From CBDFNC01 sp965249895 (GTDB lineage Bacteria > Pseudomonadota > Gammaproteobacteria > Enterobacterales > CBDFNC01), in the NCBI GenBank assembly GCA_965249895.1, contig CBDFNC010000005.1, positions 1,550,001 through 1,614,000 on the forward strand: a stretch of DNA of 64,000 nucleotides. Direction: 5' to 3'. Positions within the stretch are counted from its first letter, which is position 1, and each line of letters starts with the position of its first letter. Shown here piece after piece: positions 26,821 through 34,607 of this stretch. The notes under the pieces are model-generated. The model had not been told where the DNA came from. It worked only from the letters and a program-made list of their open reading frames with translations, and did no database searches. The position numbers and the translations under genes were made by a program.

Positions 26821-27004
26821 TCAAATAACCGCCATTTTTGAACGTATTTATGACCCGAGGTACTAGTGGCTCAGTCTCAATACATATCACCAGAGCCAGG
26901 AACACCGTTTTAGCGCTATTATTAGCTAACTTGCCTCTAGTTTGACGCACCAAATTAAAAGTTATATTCACAACCTAGGAGCGGATGCCTCTTTGTACTA
27001 GTGT

Positions 27005-27691
27005 TTAGTTGTTCACTCTCTGGAGCGCTTTATAAAGCGGGCAAAGGTTAATATCTATATTTTCACCACTGCGGTACTTGGCCAAGATGCGCTCGGATTG
27101 TCGTGCAATCTGACGCCTAAGCTCTCGTCTTGCGCCTTTAATACGCGGAACAGCGGTCGAGTCATAGCTGCTGGTTTGATGCCGCATCCAGGCCATAACC
27201 GCCAAAGCCGCTTTATCCTCCAGCCTTACTGATGCACTGCGCGCGACTGTACCGCTGCCCACAGGAACCGCATGATCTTTAATCAATACCGATAATTGCT
27301 CTAACAAAGGTTGATACTTATTGTCGAAGTTGAGGAATTCGATAATCGCCTGCTGAAAGTCCTCGCCGAACACGGCTTCCTTTTCTTCGCGGCGAACTTT
27401 CGCCTGTGCCAGCTTGTGCTGATACTTGGGGTCAGCTCGCTGCGCTGCGACCAGAGCTTGCGCTGTTGCAATGTGTTCTTTTGCCGCCCACACGCCGTGT
27501 GAGAAAGACTTGCGGCCCTTTTTTTCCTGAACGGTCCAACTTGGCCCCAGTGATTTCAGCTTGCGCGTAATCGAGGCGTCCCCAGCGGGTAGGTTATCCC
27601 AGCCGGCAGGTATTGAGTAAATCTTTCCGCTTTTGTCTTTAAGGCGGGGGTCGTCCTTGGTTACTAAAAAACTGCGTGTTTCTGTGGGCAT
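27005..27691 (-). CDS. DUF2293 domain-containing protein
   Basis: The 228-residue protein matches DUF2293, whose members begin with an RxFxVxKDDPRLxxK segment and end with HQTSSYDSTAVPRIKGARRELRRQ. Function unknown. It is rich in Lys and Arg, suggesting nucleic-acid contact, but no catalytic motif is seen. It stands alone, downstream of the IS630 element. Confidence 0.75.
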   Translation of the reverse strand: MPTETRSFLVTKDDPRLKDKSGKIYSIPAGWDNLPAGDASITRKLKSLGPSWTVQEKKGRKSFSHGVWAAKEHIATAQALVAAQRADPKYQHKLAQAKVRREEKEAVFGEDFQQAIIEFLNFDNKYQPLLEQLSVLIKDHAVPVGSGTVARSASVRLEDKAALAVMAWMRHQTSSYDSTAVPRIKGARRELRRQIARQSERILAKYRSGENIDINLCPLYKALQRVNN

Positions 27692-27801
27692 GCACTATTT
27701 CCATGGATTGACTGTTTGATAAATATACGGCGAACGCTCTGGCTATTACCCCTATATTTATAATAATGACTATGAATAGGCGCTGATAATAAGGAAACTA
27801 A

Positions 27802-27868
27802 AGGCATTATAGGCAAAAAGGGCGAGGCCTATGATAGCAAGCTTCACCGAACAAATTCAGCTCCTACA
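27802..27868. repeat. Diverged member of a dispersed repeat family
   Basis: AGGCAAAAAGGGCGAGGC...AGCAAGCTTCACCGAAC resembles the middle part of the repeats at 33287-33481 and 59119-59320. Confidence 0.45.
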
Positions 27869-27936
27869 AGCGCACAGCTCAGCTTTCCAAATACCCTGTT
27901 TCAGGACGAAAACTAGCCAAGCTGTTGACACTATTC

Positions 27937-28482
27937 CTATTTAAGAAGATAAGGAAAAAGCTGCTTTTTCTGCTCCTGAGTTAACCCTTCCACTTTGCGA
28001 ATATTTCGCTCCGGAATCTTGTCTGGATCAGGGTAGTTGTCCAAGGCCGCTTCCAGGCTATCTTCCCGGATCAAATGCAGCATAGGGTAAGGCGACCTGT
28101 TGGTCAGGTTCTCTGCATCATCCTCCTGCGTCCCCGCAAAACAGTATGCAGGATGGAAACTGGCTACCTGGAACTCCCCTTCCCAACCTTGCTGCTGTAG
28201 AAAGTCTTCTACAAGGAACAAGAAGTCATTGTATTGTGCAAAACCCTGCAACATATTGGGGTGAACCAATATACTGGTTTCCAATTTCTCTGGTTCCGTG
28301 TCCCTCAGCAGTTCTAACTCGACTTGTAAGTCCGTGAGCAGGGCAGCCGGATCTTTGGCCTGGGAAACACAGATCTTTATCTGCTTATTCCGGTTTGGCT
28401 TGGCGGCAAACGGGCATAAGTTAAGCCCTATCACCACGTTTTCTAGCCAAGCCTGTGTTTCTTCAATTACTTTTTTATCCAT
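27937..28482 (-). CDS. DUF1415 family protein
   Basis: The 181-residue protein has the DUF1415 signatures TQAWLENVVIGLNLCPFA (residues 9-26) and FHPAYCFAGTQEDDAENLTN (about 108-127), with conserved Cys and His that could bind a metal. Function unknown. It starts 5 bp after the ltaE stop and is probably co-transcribed with it. Confidence 0.85.
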   Translation of the reverse strand: MDKKVIEETQAWLENVVIGLNLCPFAAKPNRNKQIKICVSQAKDPAALLTDLQVELELLRDTEPEKLETSILVHPNMLQGFAQYNDFLFLVEDFLQQQGWEGEFQVASFHPAYCFAGTQEDDAENLTNRSPYPMLHLIREDSLEAALDNYPDPDKIPERNIRKVEGLTQEQKKQLFPYLLK

Positions 28483-28487
28483 ACCAA

Positions 28488-29501
28488 CTACGAGTTCGTG
28501 ACAAAAGATTTAATTTCGTTAACCAGGGTCTTAGCGCTGCTGCTATCGACGCCTGCATGAGTGACAAAACGCATGGGATTTCCAGGCGAGGCAAGAATTC
28601 CCTTAGTTTTAAGATAAGCGCTTAATTGATTCGCATCCAATCCCACAGGCTTGGCAAACACCATATTAGTTTGCACCCAGTCTGGATTTACATCTAACTC
28701 ATCGATGCCCGCTAATAAGTTGGCCAGATCCAACGCATGTTCATGGTCCTGCGCTAAGCGATCTACCTGCTGCTCCAATGCCAGGATACCTGCAGCAGCC
28801 AATATTCCTGCCTGGCGCATGGCCCCACCACACACTTTACGCCAGCGTCTGGCGCTGTTGATCAGTTCTTCCGAGCCCACCAGAATCGACCCAACCGGTG
28901 CGCATAACCCTTTAGACAGACAAATGGATACCGAATCAAAATACTGAGTGATTTCACTAATAGGAACACCGGATTTAACTGCAGCATTAAAGGCGCGGGC
29001 GCCATCAAGGTGCAACCTCAGGTTCTTGTCAAAGCACAGTGCTTGGGCCTGAGCCAGGTATTCCTTGGGAAGTACTTTGCCATTGATGGTATTTTCCAGC
29101 GACAGTAAACGGGTCTTGGCAAAGTGAATGTCATCGACCTTGATGGCATTGGCAACTTTAGCCAAATCCAGGGTGCCGTCCGGGTTGTTATCTATAGGTT
29201 GTGGCTGAATTGAGCCAAGTACTGCCGCACCGCCCCCTTCAAACTTATAGTTGTGGGCCTGCTGGCCACAAATATATTCATCGCCCCGACCGCAATGAGC
29301 CATAAGCGCTAATAAGTTAGCCTGGGTGCCAGAGCAGGTGAACACAGCTGCTTCAAATCCCAGCATTTCTGCAGCCAGAGCTTCTAACTTGTTCACTGTG
29401 GGGTCGTCACCATATACATCGTCACCTACCAAGGCCTCTGCCATTGCGCTGCGCATGGCTTTGGTGGGGTGGGTAACAGTATCACTTCTGAAATCAATCA
29501 T
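28488..29501 (-). CDS. ltaE: Low-specificity L-threonine aldolase
   Basis: This 337-residue PLP enzyme begins MIDFRSDTVTHPTKAMRSAM, the family signature. The PLP lysine is in CLSKGLCAPVGS (about 195-206). It splits L-threonine and L-allo-threonine into glycine and acetaldehyde. The aldolase supplies glycine, which links to the glycine cleavage gene gcvP at the window end. It is followed closely by the DUF1415 gene. Confidence 0.93.
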   Translation of the reverse strand: MIDFRSDTVTHPTKAMRSAMAEALVGDDVYGDDPTVNKLEALAAEMLGFEAAVFTCSGTQANLLALMAHCGRGDEYICGQQAHNYKFEGGGAAVLGSIQPQPIDNNPDGTLDLAKVANAIKVDDIHFAKTRLLSLENTINGKVLPKEYLAQAQALCFDKNLRLHLDGARAFNAAVKSGVPISEITQYFDSVSICLSKGLCAPVGSILVGSEELINSARRWRKVCGGAMRQAGILAAAGILALEQQVDRLAQDHEHALDLANLLAGIDELDVNPDWVQTNMVFAKPVGLDANQLSAYLKTKGILASPGNPMRFVTHAGVDSSSAKTLVNEIKSFVTNS

Positions 29502-29617
29502 TGGTATAAAACTCTTTAGCTACAGGAAGTATTGGGATAATGCGGTAACGAAAGGAAAAAGTCAGTAGTATTTATTGATTGTTGCACTAATTTGGTCAAA
29601 CAATTATCGGTATTGTA

Positions 29618-30070
29618 TTACCCGCTGTAACCTGAAAGATCAGCGAAAATAGCGTCGCCAGAAAAATTACCTATGGGGCTTAAAAAGCCACTTAATGTAA
29701 CCTCTTGCGGTTTGCCTTTTATATCGTCCCACGCAACCGTAATATCAACCCGCTTGGGGTTATCACCCGTGACTAGTTCAAACGGTGTTGTTACTGTCCA
29801 GTATACCTTGTAGTTATAGATACCCAGCAGCTTACTTTTCGCATTCGCCTCCCTAACAGTCGCTATCTCTTTAAACTTATTCACAGTTACAAATGAACGA
29901 AACTCCTCCATTTCCGCTTGGGCAAGCTCCAGGGCTATTAGCCTGGCCTGCGCCTGGCTGCTTTTCAGAAACAGGTGTTTCTGCAGCTTCACTGTGGCCA
30001 CGACGGCAACACTAATGATCAGCACAGAGACCAATATTTCTATTAAACTAAAACCTTGATGTCTTTTCAT
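29618..30070 (-). CDS. pilV: Type IV pilus minor pilin PilV-like
   Basis: The 150-residue prepilin has a short leader with the cleavage site G|FSLIEIL and a hydrophobic helix (VLIISVAVVATVKL). A PilV-type pattern follows (ALELAQAEMEEFR). Last gene of a minor-pilin operon fimT-pilW-pilX-pilV. Minor pilins prime pilus assembly at the inner membrane and sit at the pilus tip. Confidence 0.8.
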   Translation of the reverse strand: MKRHQGFSLIEILVSVLIISVAVVATVKLQKHLFLKSSQAQARLIALELAQAEMEEFRSFVTVNKFKEIATVREANAKSKLLGIYNYKVYWTVTTPFELVTGDNPKRVDITVAWDDIKGKPQEVTLSGFLSPIGNFSGDAIFADLSGYSG

Positions 30071-30114
30071 TTTTTAGCGACTACTAAAACGCCTAAATCT
30101 ATTTAAAACATGTC

Positions 30115-31380
30115 CTAATTGGTAAAGTCCCGCCAGGTACCCGGCACCCAACCAGAACTCTTTCCAGATAGCTTTAACTCAGATCCCTTTAACTTATCCA
30201 GTACATCCGAGTTATACGTCAATCGCACCGACCCCGTCGTAGCGCCCATTTGTTGGGTATCCACCACCATAGCGCCAGTTACATTGATAGACCCGCTAAC
30301 ACCACTTTGCCCCCCTTCAACAGGCGGAGTGTCAGTTGTATTTAATATGTAAAGTAGGCCAGTGACATTAAGCGCCTGTTTGACATTAACTGCGTCGGCA
30401 AAGATAAGAATAACTGGTTTTTCATTGCTGCCCAGAGCCAGCGGCGCCTGCTGCTGAGCACAATCACCTGTCACTATGATACGTGTATCCTTAACCCTGT
30501 TTATCTGAGAAAGGTTACAGTCTTTTATATAGCGGTCACCCTTGTTGCCTTCCCCCGCCTGAACAATGGCCCGATAATCGGGCCATTTCTCACTGGGGAT
30601 CCCCAAGGTAGAGAGCATCAGATCTTCAGGGAACTTAGCGTCCGTATCATCCACCAAACGAATATCATCGTAAACCGAGCTTTGTTCATCGAGTTTTAGC
30701 GTAGCAGCAGGGTCGGTCACTTCACTATTGTTGATATGGGAATGATCAATAGTATAAGAATCTGAGTAGCCGCCATGACCATCTTGAATATTGGTATCCA
30801 AATGTCCCGCAAAATTAAGGCCTCCTTTGATCCATATACTCAATGGCTCGTTCGCATAAGGCCCTTCAGGGTTACTATCTACTGTTGTGCTGCCTTGTAT
30901 GTAAAGGTGGCTATTCGCCATCAGCGGAGCCTCGGGTTTACCACCTCCCATAGAATAAAACTGGACATAAAATGCCCGTTCCATGGTTACGCTGGCCTCA
31001 CCGTCATCGGATTTACCTGTAGATATCACTAAAATTAGCTTGTCTCCCCAGAGTTCGGCGGTGATCTTGGCGCCACTCCATAAAAATGTCTCAGGTTTGC
31101 CAGCGTTGCTTAAGATCTTTTTAAAATCGACTGGGTTGTTGCCATTTTTTAACGGGTTATCTTGTTGGCTGGCTCTTAGCATAAGGCCGGCATAGTCCAG
31201 CCCTTCCTCGGCTTTGGCGTAGGCTTGTTTATGTTGGAAGTCATTTTTGGTCAGCTTTATTTTCACCAGCTTACTTTTTGCGGTATAAAAGCTAAAGGCG
31301 GTTGCACTAATCATCAGCAACAGGGAAACGACAAGCGTCGCCATCCCCTGTTGACGATGCATTATTGTCCGTCTAGCCAT
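30115..31380 (-). CDS. pilX: Type IV pilus minor pilin PilX-like
   Basis: This ~421-residue protein has a PilX-type N-terminus: MHRQQGMATLVVSLLLM, where the Glu+5 of ordinary pilins is absent, followed by QAYAKAEEGLDYAG. It is longer than usual PilX proteins (about 170-250 residues) and carries a large C-terminal domain (SVYDDIRLVDDTDAKFP, then APLALGSNEKPVILIFADAV). The start is uncertain: TTG 31434, ATG 31380 and ATG 31362 are in frame. I prefer ATG 31380, which follows GTGAGAG. It sits between pilW and pilV. Confidence 0.75.
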   Translation of the reverse strand: MARRTIMHRQQGMATLVVSLLLMISATAFSFYTAKSKLVKIKLTKNDFQHKQAYAKAEEGLDYAGLMLRASQQDNPLKNGNNPVDFKKILSNAGKPETFLWSGAKITAELWGDKLILVISTGKSDDGEASVTMERAFYVQFYSMGGGKPEAPLMANSHLYIQGSTTVDSNPEGPYANEPLSIWIKGGLNFAGHLDTNIQDGHGGYSDSYTIDHSHINNSEVTDPAATLKLDEQSSVYDDIRLVDDTDAKFPEDLMLSTLGIPSEKWPDYRAIVQAGEGNKGDRYIKDCNLSQINRVKDTRIIVTGDCAQQQAPLALGSNEKPVILIFADAVNVKQALNVTGLLYILNTTDTPPVEGGQSGVSGSINVTGAMVVDTQQMGATTGSVRLTYNSDVLDKLKGSELKLSGKSSGWVPGTWRDFTN

Positions 31381-31434
31381 ATTACTCTCACTTTGGCTCA
31401 CCAGGAGCTGGTTTAAGCCAGCTCTCTTTTTCAA

Positions 31435-32082
31435 TTAATAGTCTGGATTTCTGACCAGAACTTTTTTGCTTATTTCGTATGTGTGTTGATTTCGGGTTTT
31501 GAGGGCAGCGCTTAAGTTAATTGTAATAGCCCGCATTTGAGTTCGCCCCGCTCCACTGGTGGACAAGCCTGAGCTGGCAGATTGTCGCTCAAAAGATAAG
31601 TGAGTGATGTGGAATAGGTTATTATTGGTGATCTTGTCCCAATTTTCAGCGCTTGCGCAATGTTGATTTCCATGGCGGGCATATATTGCTTTATCTACCA
31701 ACTTATAACCAAAATATTCATTTTCTGAAGGCTCTGCACCGGAGTTATCTTTATCGTAGGAAAAGGTAATACAACGCTTATTTGCTGTGATAGCCAGCGC
31801 TGCGGACGCCTGGTTATATGCATTATTGGTAAACTCCGGGGAAAAGGCCGCCGACATCGCCCCTCCCCAGTATCCGGCCCGGCGAATATCACCGACCATC
31901 AGTTGCAATACCGCATCGACGTCTTGTTGCAAACGGCTTTTGCTGAGTATGGTTACATTTGACTTAATCGCCGTACCGTATAACCCGATCATCATGCCCA
32001 CAACAACTAACCCCAGCACCATAGAGATCATCAATTCGATAAGGGTAAAACCAGATTGTTTATTCTGATTAGCAGGGCGCAT
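31435..32082 (-). CDS. pilW: Type IV pilus minor pilin PilW-like
   Basis: This ~215-residue prepilin has the leader MRPANQNKQSG|FTLIELM and a helix (ISMVLGLVVVGMMIGLYG), then the PilW pattern (SRLQQDVDAVLQLMVGDIRRAGYWGG). The start ATG 32082 lies inside the end of fimT, so the two genes overlap by 14 bp and are coupled. Confidence 0.85.
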   Translation of the reverse strand: MRPANQNKQSGFTLIELMISMVLGLVVVGMMIGLYGTAIKSNVTILSKSRLQQDVDAVLQLMVGDIRRAGYWGGAMSAAFSPEFTNNAYNQASAALAITANKRCITFSYDKDNSGAEPSENEYFGYKLVDKAIYARHGNQHCASAENWDKITNNNLFHITHLSFERQSASSGLSTSGAGRTQMRAITINLSAALKTRNQHTYEISKKVLVRNPDY

Positions 32083-32632
32083 AACCAGCAATTGAGCCTG
32101 ATTTAACACAAATATCTACACTGCCCAGTTTGTTCAGCGTCACCTTCAAAGTTTTACCATCAGCCGTTAACTTTATCTCACCGCTCTTACCATGTCGTTC
32201 AGCTAACCCTCTGATGGGATCAAAAGTCGCAGTGGTCTTTAGATGCCTTGCAGTGGCAAAATTGGCAAAGTCTGTTGCGTCTAACGACACCTTAGAGAAT
32301 TCAGTCCCGGCAAAAACAACAGGCACACTATCCAACTTACATGTGTCCTGGCTACAATCACAGGAATCCAGAGGATCGACAGCTAAACCCACACACCATT
32401 TCCCCTCGGTAGCCGGTTTAACGGACAAAGCCACTTCTTTGCCTCGCTTGATAGCTTCCGAGCGCGCATAGTTCAGCACTGAATAAACTGATTCAGCAGC
32501 GCCTTTGAGCTGATTGTCGGCAAACAAACTGCGGTAAGAACTTACACCAACACCCATCAGGATGGACAGGACACTTAATGTGATCAGTAATTCCAGCAGA
32601 GTGAAGCCATGATAACTAGCTGGCTTTCGCAT
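32069..32632 (-). CDS. fimT: Type IV pilus minor pilin FimT/GspH-like
   Basis: This 187-residue prepilin starts MRKPASYHG|FTLLELLITL and has the GspH/FimT pattern NQLKGAAESVYSVLNYARSEAIKRG (split over residues 32-57). It is the first gene of the minor-pilin operon and is divergent from pilE, with a 239-bp gap. Cys residues near the C-terminus (CKSGSIAGYAPC) could form a disulfide. Confidence 0.88.
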   Translation of the reverse strand: MRKPASYHGFTLLELLITLSVLSILMGVGVSSYRSLFADNQLKGAAESVYSVLNYARSEAIKRGKEVALSVKPATEGKWCVGLAVDPLDSCDCSQDTCKLDSVPVVFAGTEFSKVSLDATDFANFATARHLKTTATFDPIRGLAERHGKSGEIKLTADGKTLKVTLNKLGSVDICVKSGSIAGYAPC

Positions 32633-32871
32633 TATCCTTGACCTCTCGGAATAACAACTTAATTTTCATTGCGAACAATATTAACTGAAAAAGTTAAACA
32701 CGCATAAATTTTAGTCATAAAGTATTAAAAGTTGTAACTGCTTTAACAAGTGATAGGGTTAACATTTTATCCTATAATATCCCTTTTCAGCCGGATCAGA
32801 GCTAAATCACAGCAAGCTTGCTCCAATGACAGGTATGATCATAAGTTTGAAAGGACTCAAGGAATAACTAA

Positions 32872-33282
32872 GTGCTAATGCAATTGAAAGGAAGCAGACA
32901 GTTAGGTTTCACCCTGATGGAGTTGATGATTGTGGTCGCAATTGTCGGGATTTTAGCGGGTATCGCTTACCCTTCATATCAAGACCACATAAAGATGACC
33001 CGGCGTGTAGAAGCTCAAACAGAGCTGATTAAATATCAGCTGGAGCAGGAATCCTATCGCATCACTCAGCCGGCGTATAGCAAGGTTGAAGCTTCAATTG
33101 GTATGCCCACATCCAATGCATACTATAATTTTTCCATTGTCGATACGTCTACCGGCACCTCAACTTACGCATTAAAAGCTTCCGCAAAATCAAATGCCAG
33201 CCAATACCAGGACACCAACTGCCGAGTAATGACCATAGATCAAAACGATAATAAGCTGCCGAAGGGCAAGGGTTGTTGGTAA
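32872..33282 (+). CDS. pilE: Type IV pilin PilE
   Basis: The 136-residue type IV pilin has the leader ending G|FTLMELMIVVAIVGILAGI and IAYPSYQDHIKMTRRVEAQ. Two Cys near the C-terminus (CRVMTIDQNDNKLPKGKGC) form the usual D-loop. PilE-type proteins are minor or major pilins; here it is divergent from the minor-pilin operon. The GTG start is supported by AAGGA eight bases upstream. No pilY1 lies nearby. Confidence 0.85.
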   Translation: MLMQLKGSRQLGFTLMELMIVVAIVGILAGIAYPSYQDHIKMTRRVEAQTELIKYQLEQESYRITQPAYSKVEASIGMPTSNAYYNFSIVDTSTGTSTYALKASAKSNASQYQDTNCRVMTIDQNDNKLPKGKGCW

Positions 33283-33286
33283 ACAA

Positions 33287-33481
33287 GGAACCCATCAAAT
33301 AACGGGAATAAGGGTAACAATTGTAGCGGCCTTTGTAGAGCAGATGCCTCTCTATAAGTGAAGAGGGCGAAGCCCGTGCCCACAAGGTTCGCCGAACGCG
33401 CATCCATGCATTTAACATCTCATCCCTGAGATGGGTTCGGCTCCTACCGATCTATCTGATTGCCCAGGTTTGACCGGTCCC
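33287..33481. repeat. Dispersed ~200-bp repeat, copy A
   Basis: This shares long blocks with 59119-59320: GGAACCCATCAAATAAC, AAGGGTAACAATTGT, GGTTCGCCGAACG, GCATCCATGC and CATCCCTGAGATGGGTTCGG. It begins 4 bp after pilE. No coding sequence seen. Confidence 0.75.
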
Positions 33482-33617
33482 GTAAACAAGCATTGCACGA
33501 ATAGAGAGAAAGTACCGTAACGAAAGGCCTGATTACAGACGAGAGCGCGAACACAGAGTCCTCTGTGTTCGCGGATAATCCTTTCTTCACACACCCCTTA
33601 AATCTGTTGATACCTTA

Positions 33618-33697
33618 GATTTAAGTTAATAAACCGCAGTATGCTCTTTCTCAGTGACCATCTGCATAGGTTTGTCCAGGAAGTGTTGGTAAATCAC
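33618..33697 (-). repeat. 80-bp duplicate of the slt 3' end, copy 1
   Basis: Identical to 34528-34607; encodes the last ~25 residues of Slt and its stop. Directly followed by IS66 sequence at 33695-33698. Confidence 0.85.
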
Positions 33698-34267
33698 CCG
33701 GTCATAAGGAATGAGTTGGTACACTGACATATAGACGGCGTTCGCCTTAACCGATGCACCATACTTAGCCGCCCTGTCCACGTCAGCAGGGAAATCAGCG
33801 GTAAACCGGTTGCCCTGCGCGTCTTCCAGAATTTGTGCCCGGTATTCTTTAACCCAGCGGGAAATTTGGATATCAAATACCTGGCGACGGTCATAGCCTA
33901 CGTCATGGTACTGCCCTGGCGGCAAGCTATCCCGGTTGACTGGAACCTGAATAATTTCGTCCGGATCATCGACTGGCTTGAGCGTCTTGCCCTCGCGGCC
34001 TTTTTGCCCGCCCTGTTTATTGTTACTTTTCTTTCGCTCTTCTTTAGGGCGGTTGGGGTCTTGCGAGGGCGGCTTGCTGCTATTTCGGCTATTAAGAGAC
34101 AGGCGGCCAAACAATAGCTTGACCAGCAGCAACATCATTTGTACGGCAGCCACTAAAGCAGGAGATGCGGCCTTGTCATTTTTCAAGGCGTTTTCTACTT
34201 GCTCAATGGTGGCGTTGACATCCAATGACTCGGGTATCAACGTTGCTGTGTTTGTATGCTTATTCAT
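33626..34267 (-). pseudogene. Chimeric frame: IS66 transposase N-terminus fused to Slt C-terminus
   Basis: A 213-residue frame. Residues 1-191 are the IS66 transposase start, with I-to-V at about 42; the last ~22 (IYQHFLDKPMQMVTEKEHTA) are the end of Slt, in frame. It lacks the catalytic core and is unlikely to be functional, though it could make a truncated DNA-binding protein. Confidence 0.8.
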
Positions 34268-34527
34268 GGGGCTATTATACCCTCTGTTTTTTCGGGCAAT
34301 TTTTTGCTTCTGTAAGCAAATCTAAGGCATTGTATTTTTCTGTGCCGGGGGCGCTATGCTTGGTGTACACCTGTTGCTTTGGCGCTCTTGTGGTTAAGTT
34401 AATCGTTGCTTAGAAGCGCTCATTACAGTGACGCATGAAAATGCACTAAATCAGTCAAAACCGTGTCAAGAAGTTTTGAAAAAAATAATGCATTTATTGC
34501 GGGGTTTTTAGCCAGCTGAATAGTTAC
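33695..34527 (-). mobile_element. IS66 fragment (5' half of the 4086-5863 element)
   Basis: From the terminal repeat (ending 34527) to the middle of the transposase gene it matches the complete IS66 copy nearly exactly. The 3' half is missing. The inner end joins slt sequence at a 3-base overlap (CAC on the + strand). Confidence 0.85.
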
Positions 34528-34607
34528 GATTTAAGTTAATAAACCGCAGTATGCTCTTTCTCAGTGACCATCTGCATAGGTTTGTCCAGGAAGTGTTGGT
34601 AAATCAC
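34528..34607 (-). repeat. 80-bp duplicate of the slt 3' end, copy 2 (original)
   Basis: The copy that ends the intact slt gene. It starts GATTTAAG, the 8 bases expected as an IS66 target duplication, directly at the IS end. Confidence 0.85.

Larger units (their letters stand above)
25291..26869. mobile_element. IS630-type element carrying an AbrB-like gene
   Basis: Terminal inverted repeats begin CCACTAGTACC at 25291 and end GGTACTAGTGG at 26869; further matches inside include CATAA at the same offset. The ends contain CTAG, so a TA or CTAG target duplication is possible and the exact ends are ambiguous by a few bases. The element includes two divergent genes (25307-25522 minus, 25588-26820 plus) around a palindrome. 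Confidence 0.8.

Noticed and set aside
26783..26971. Open frame of 62 codons, minus strand, after the IS630 transposase
   Set aside because: It spans the IS end and reads through its inverted repeat; no family signature. Treated as spurious.
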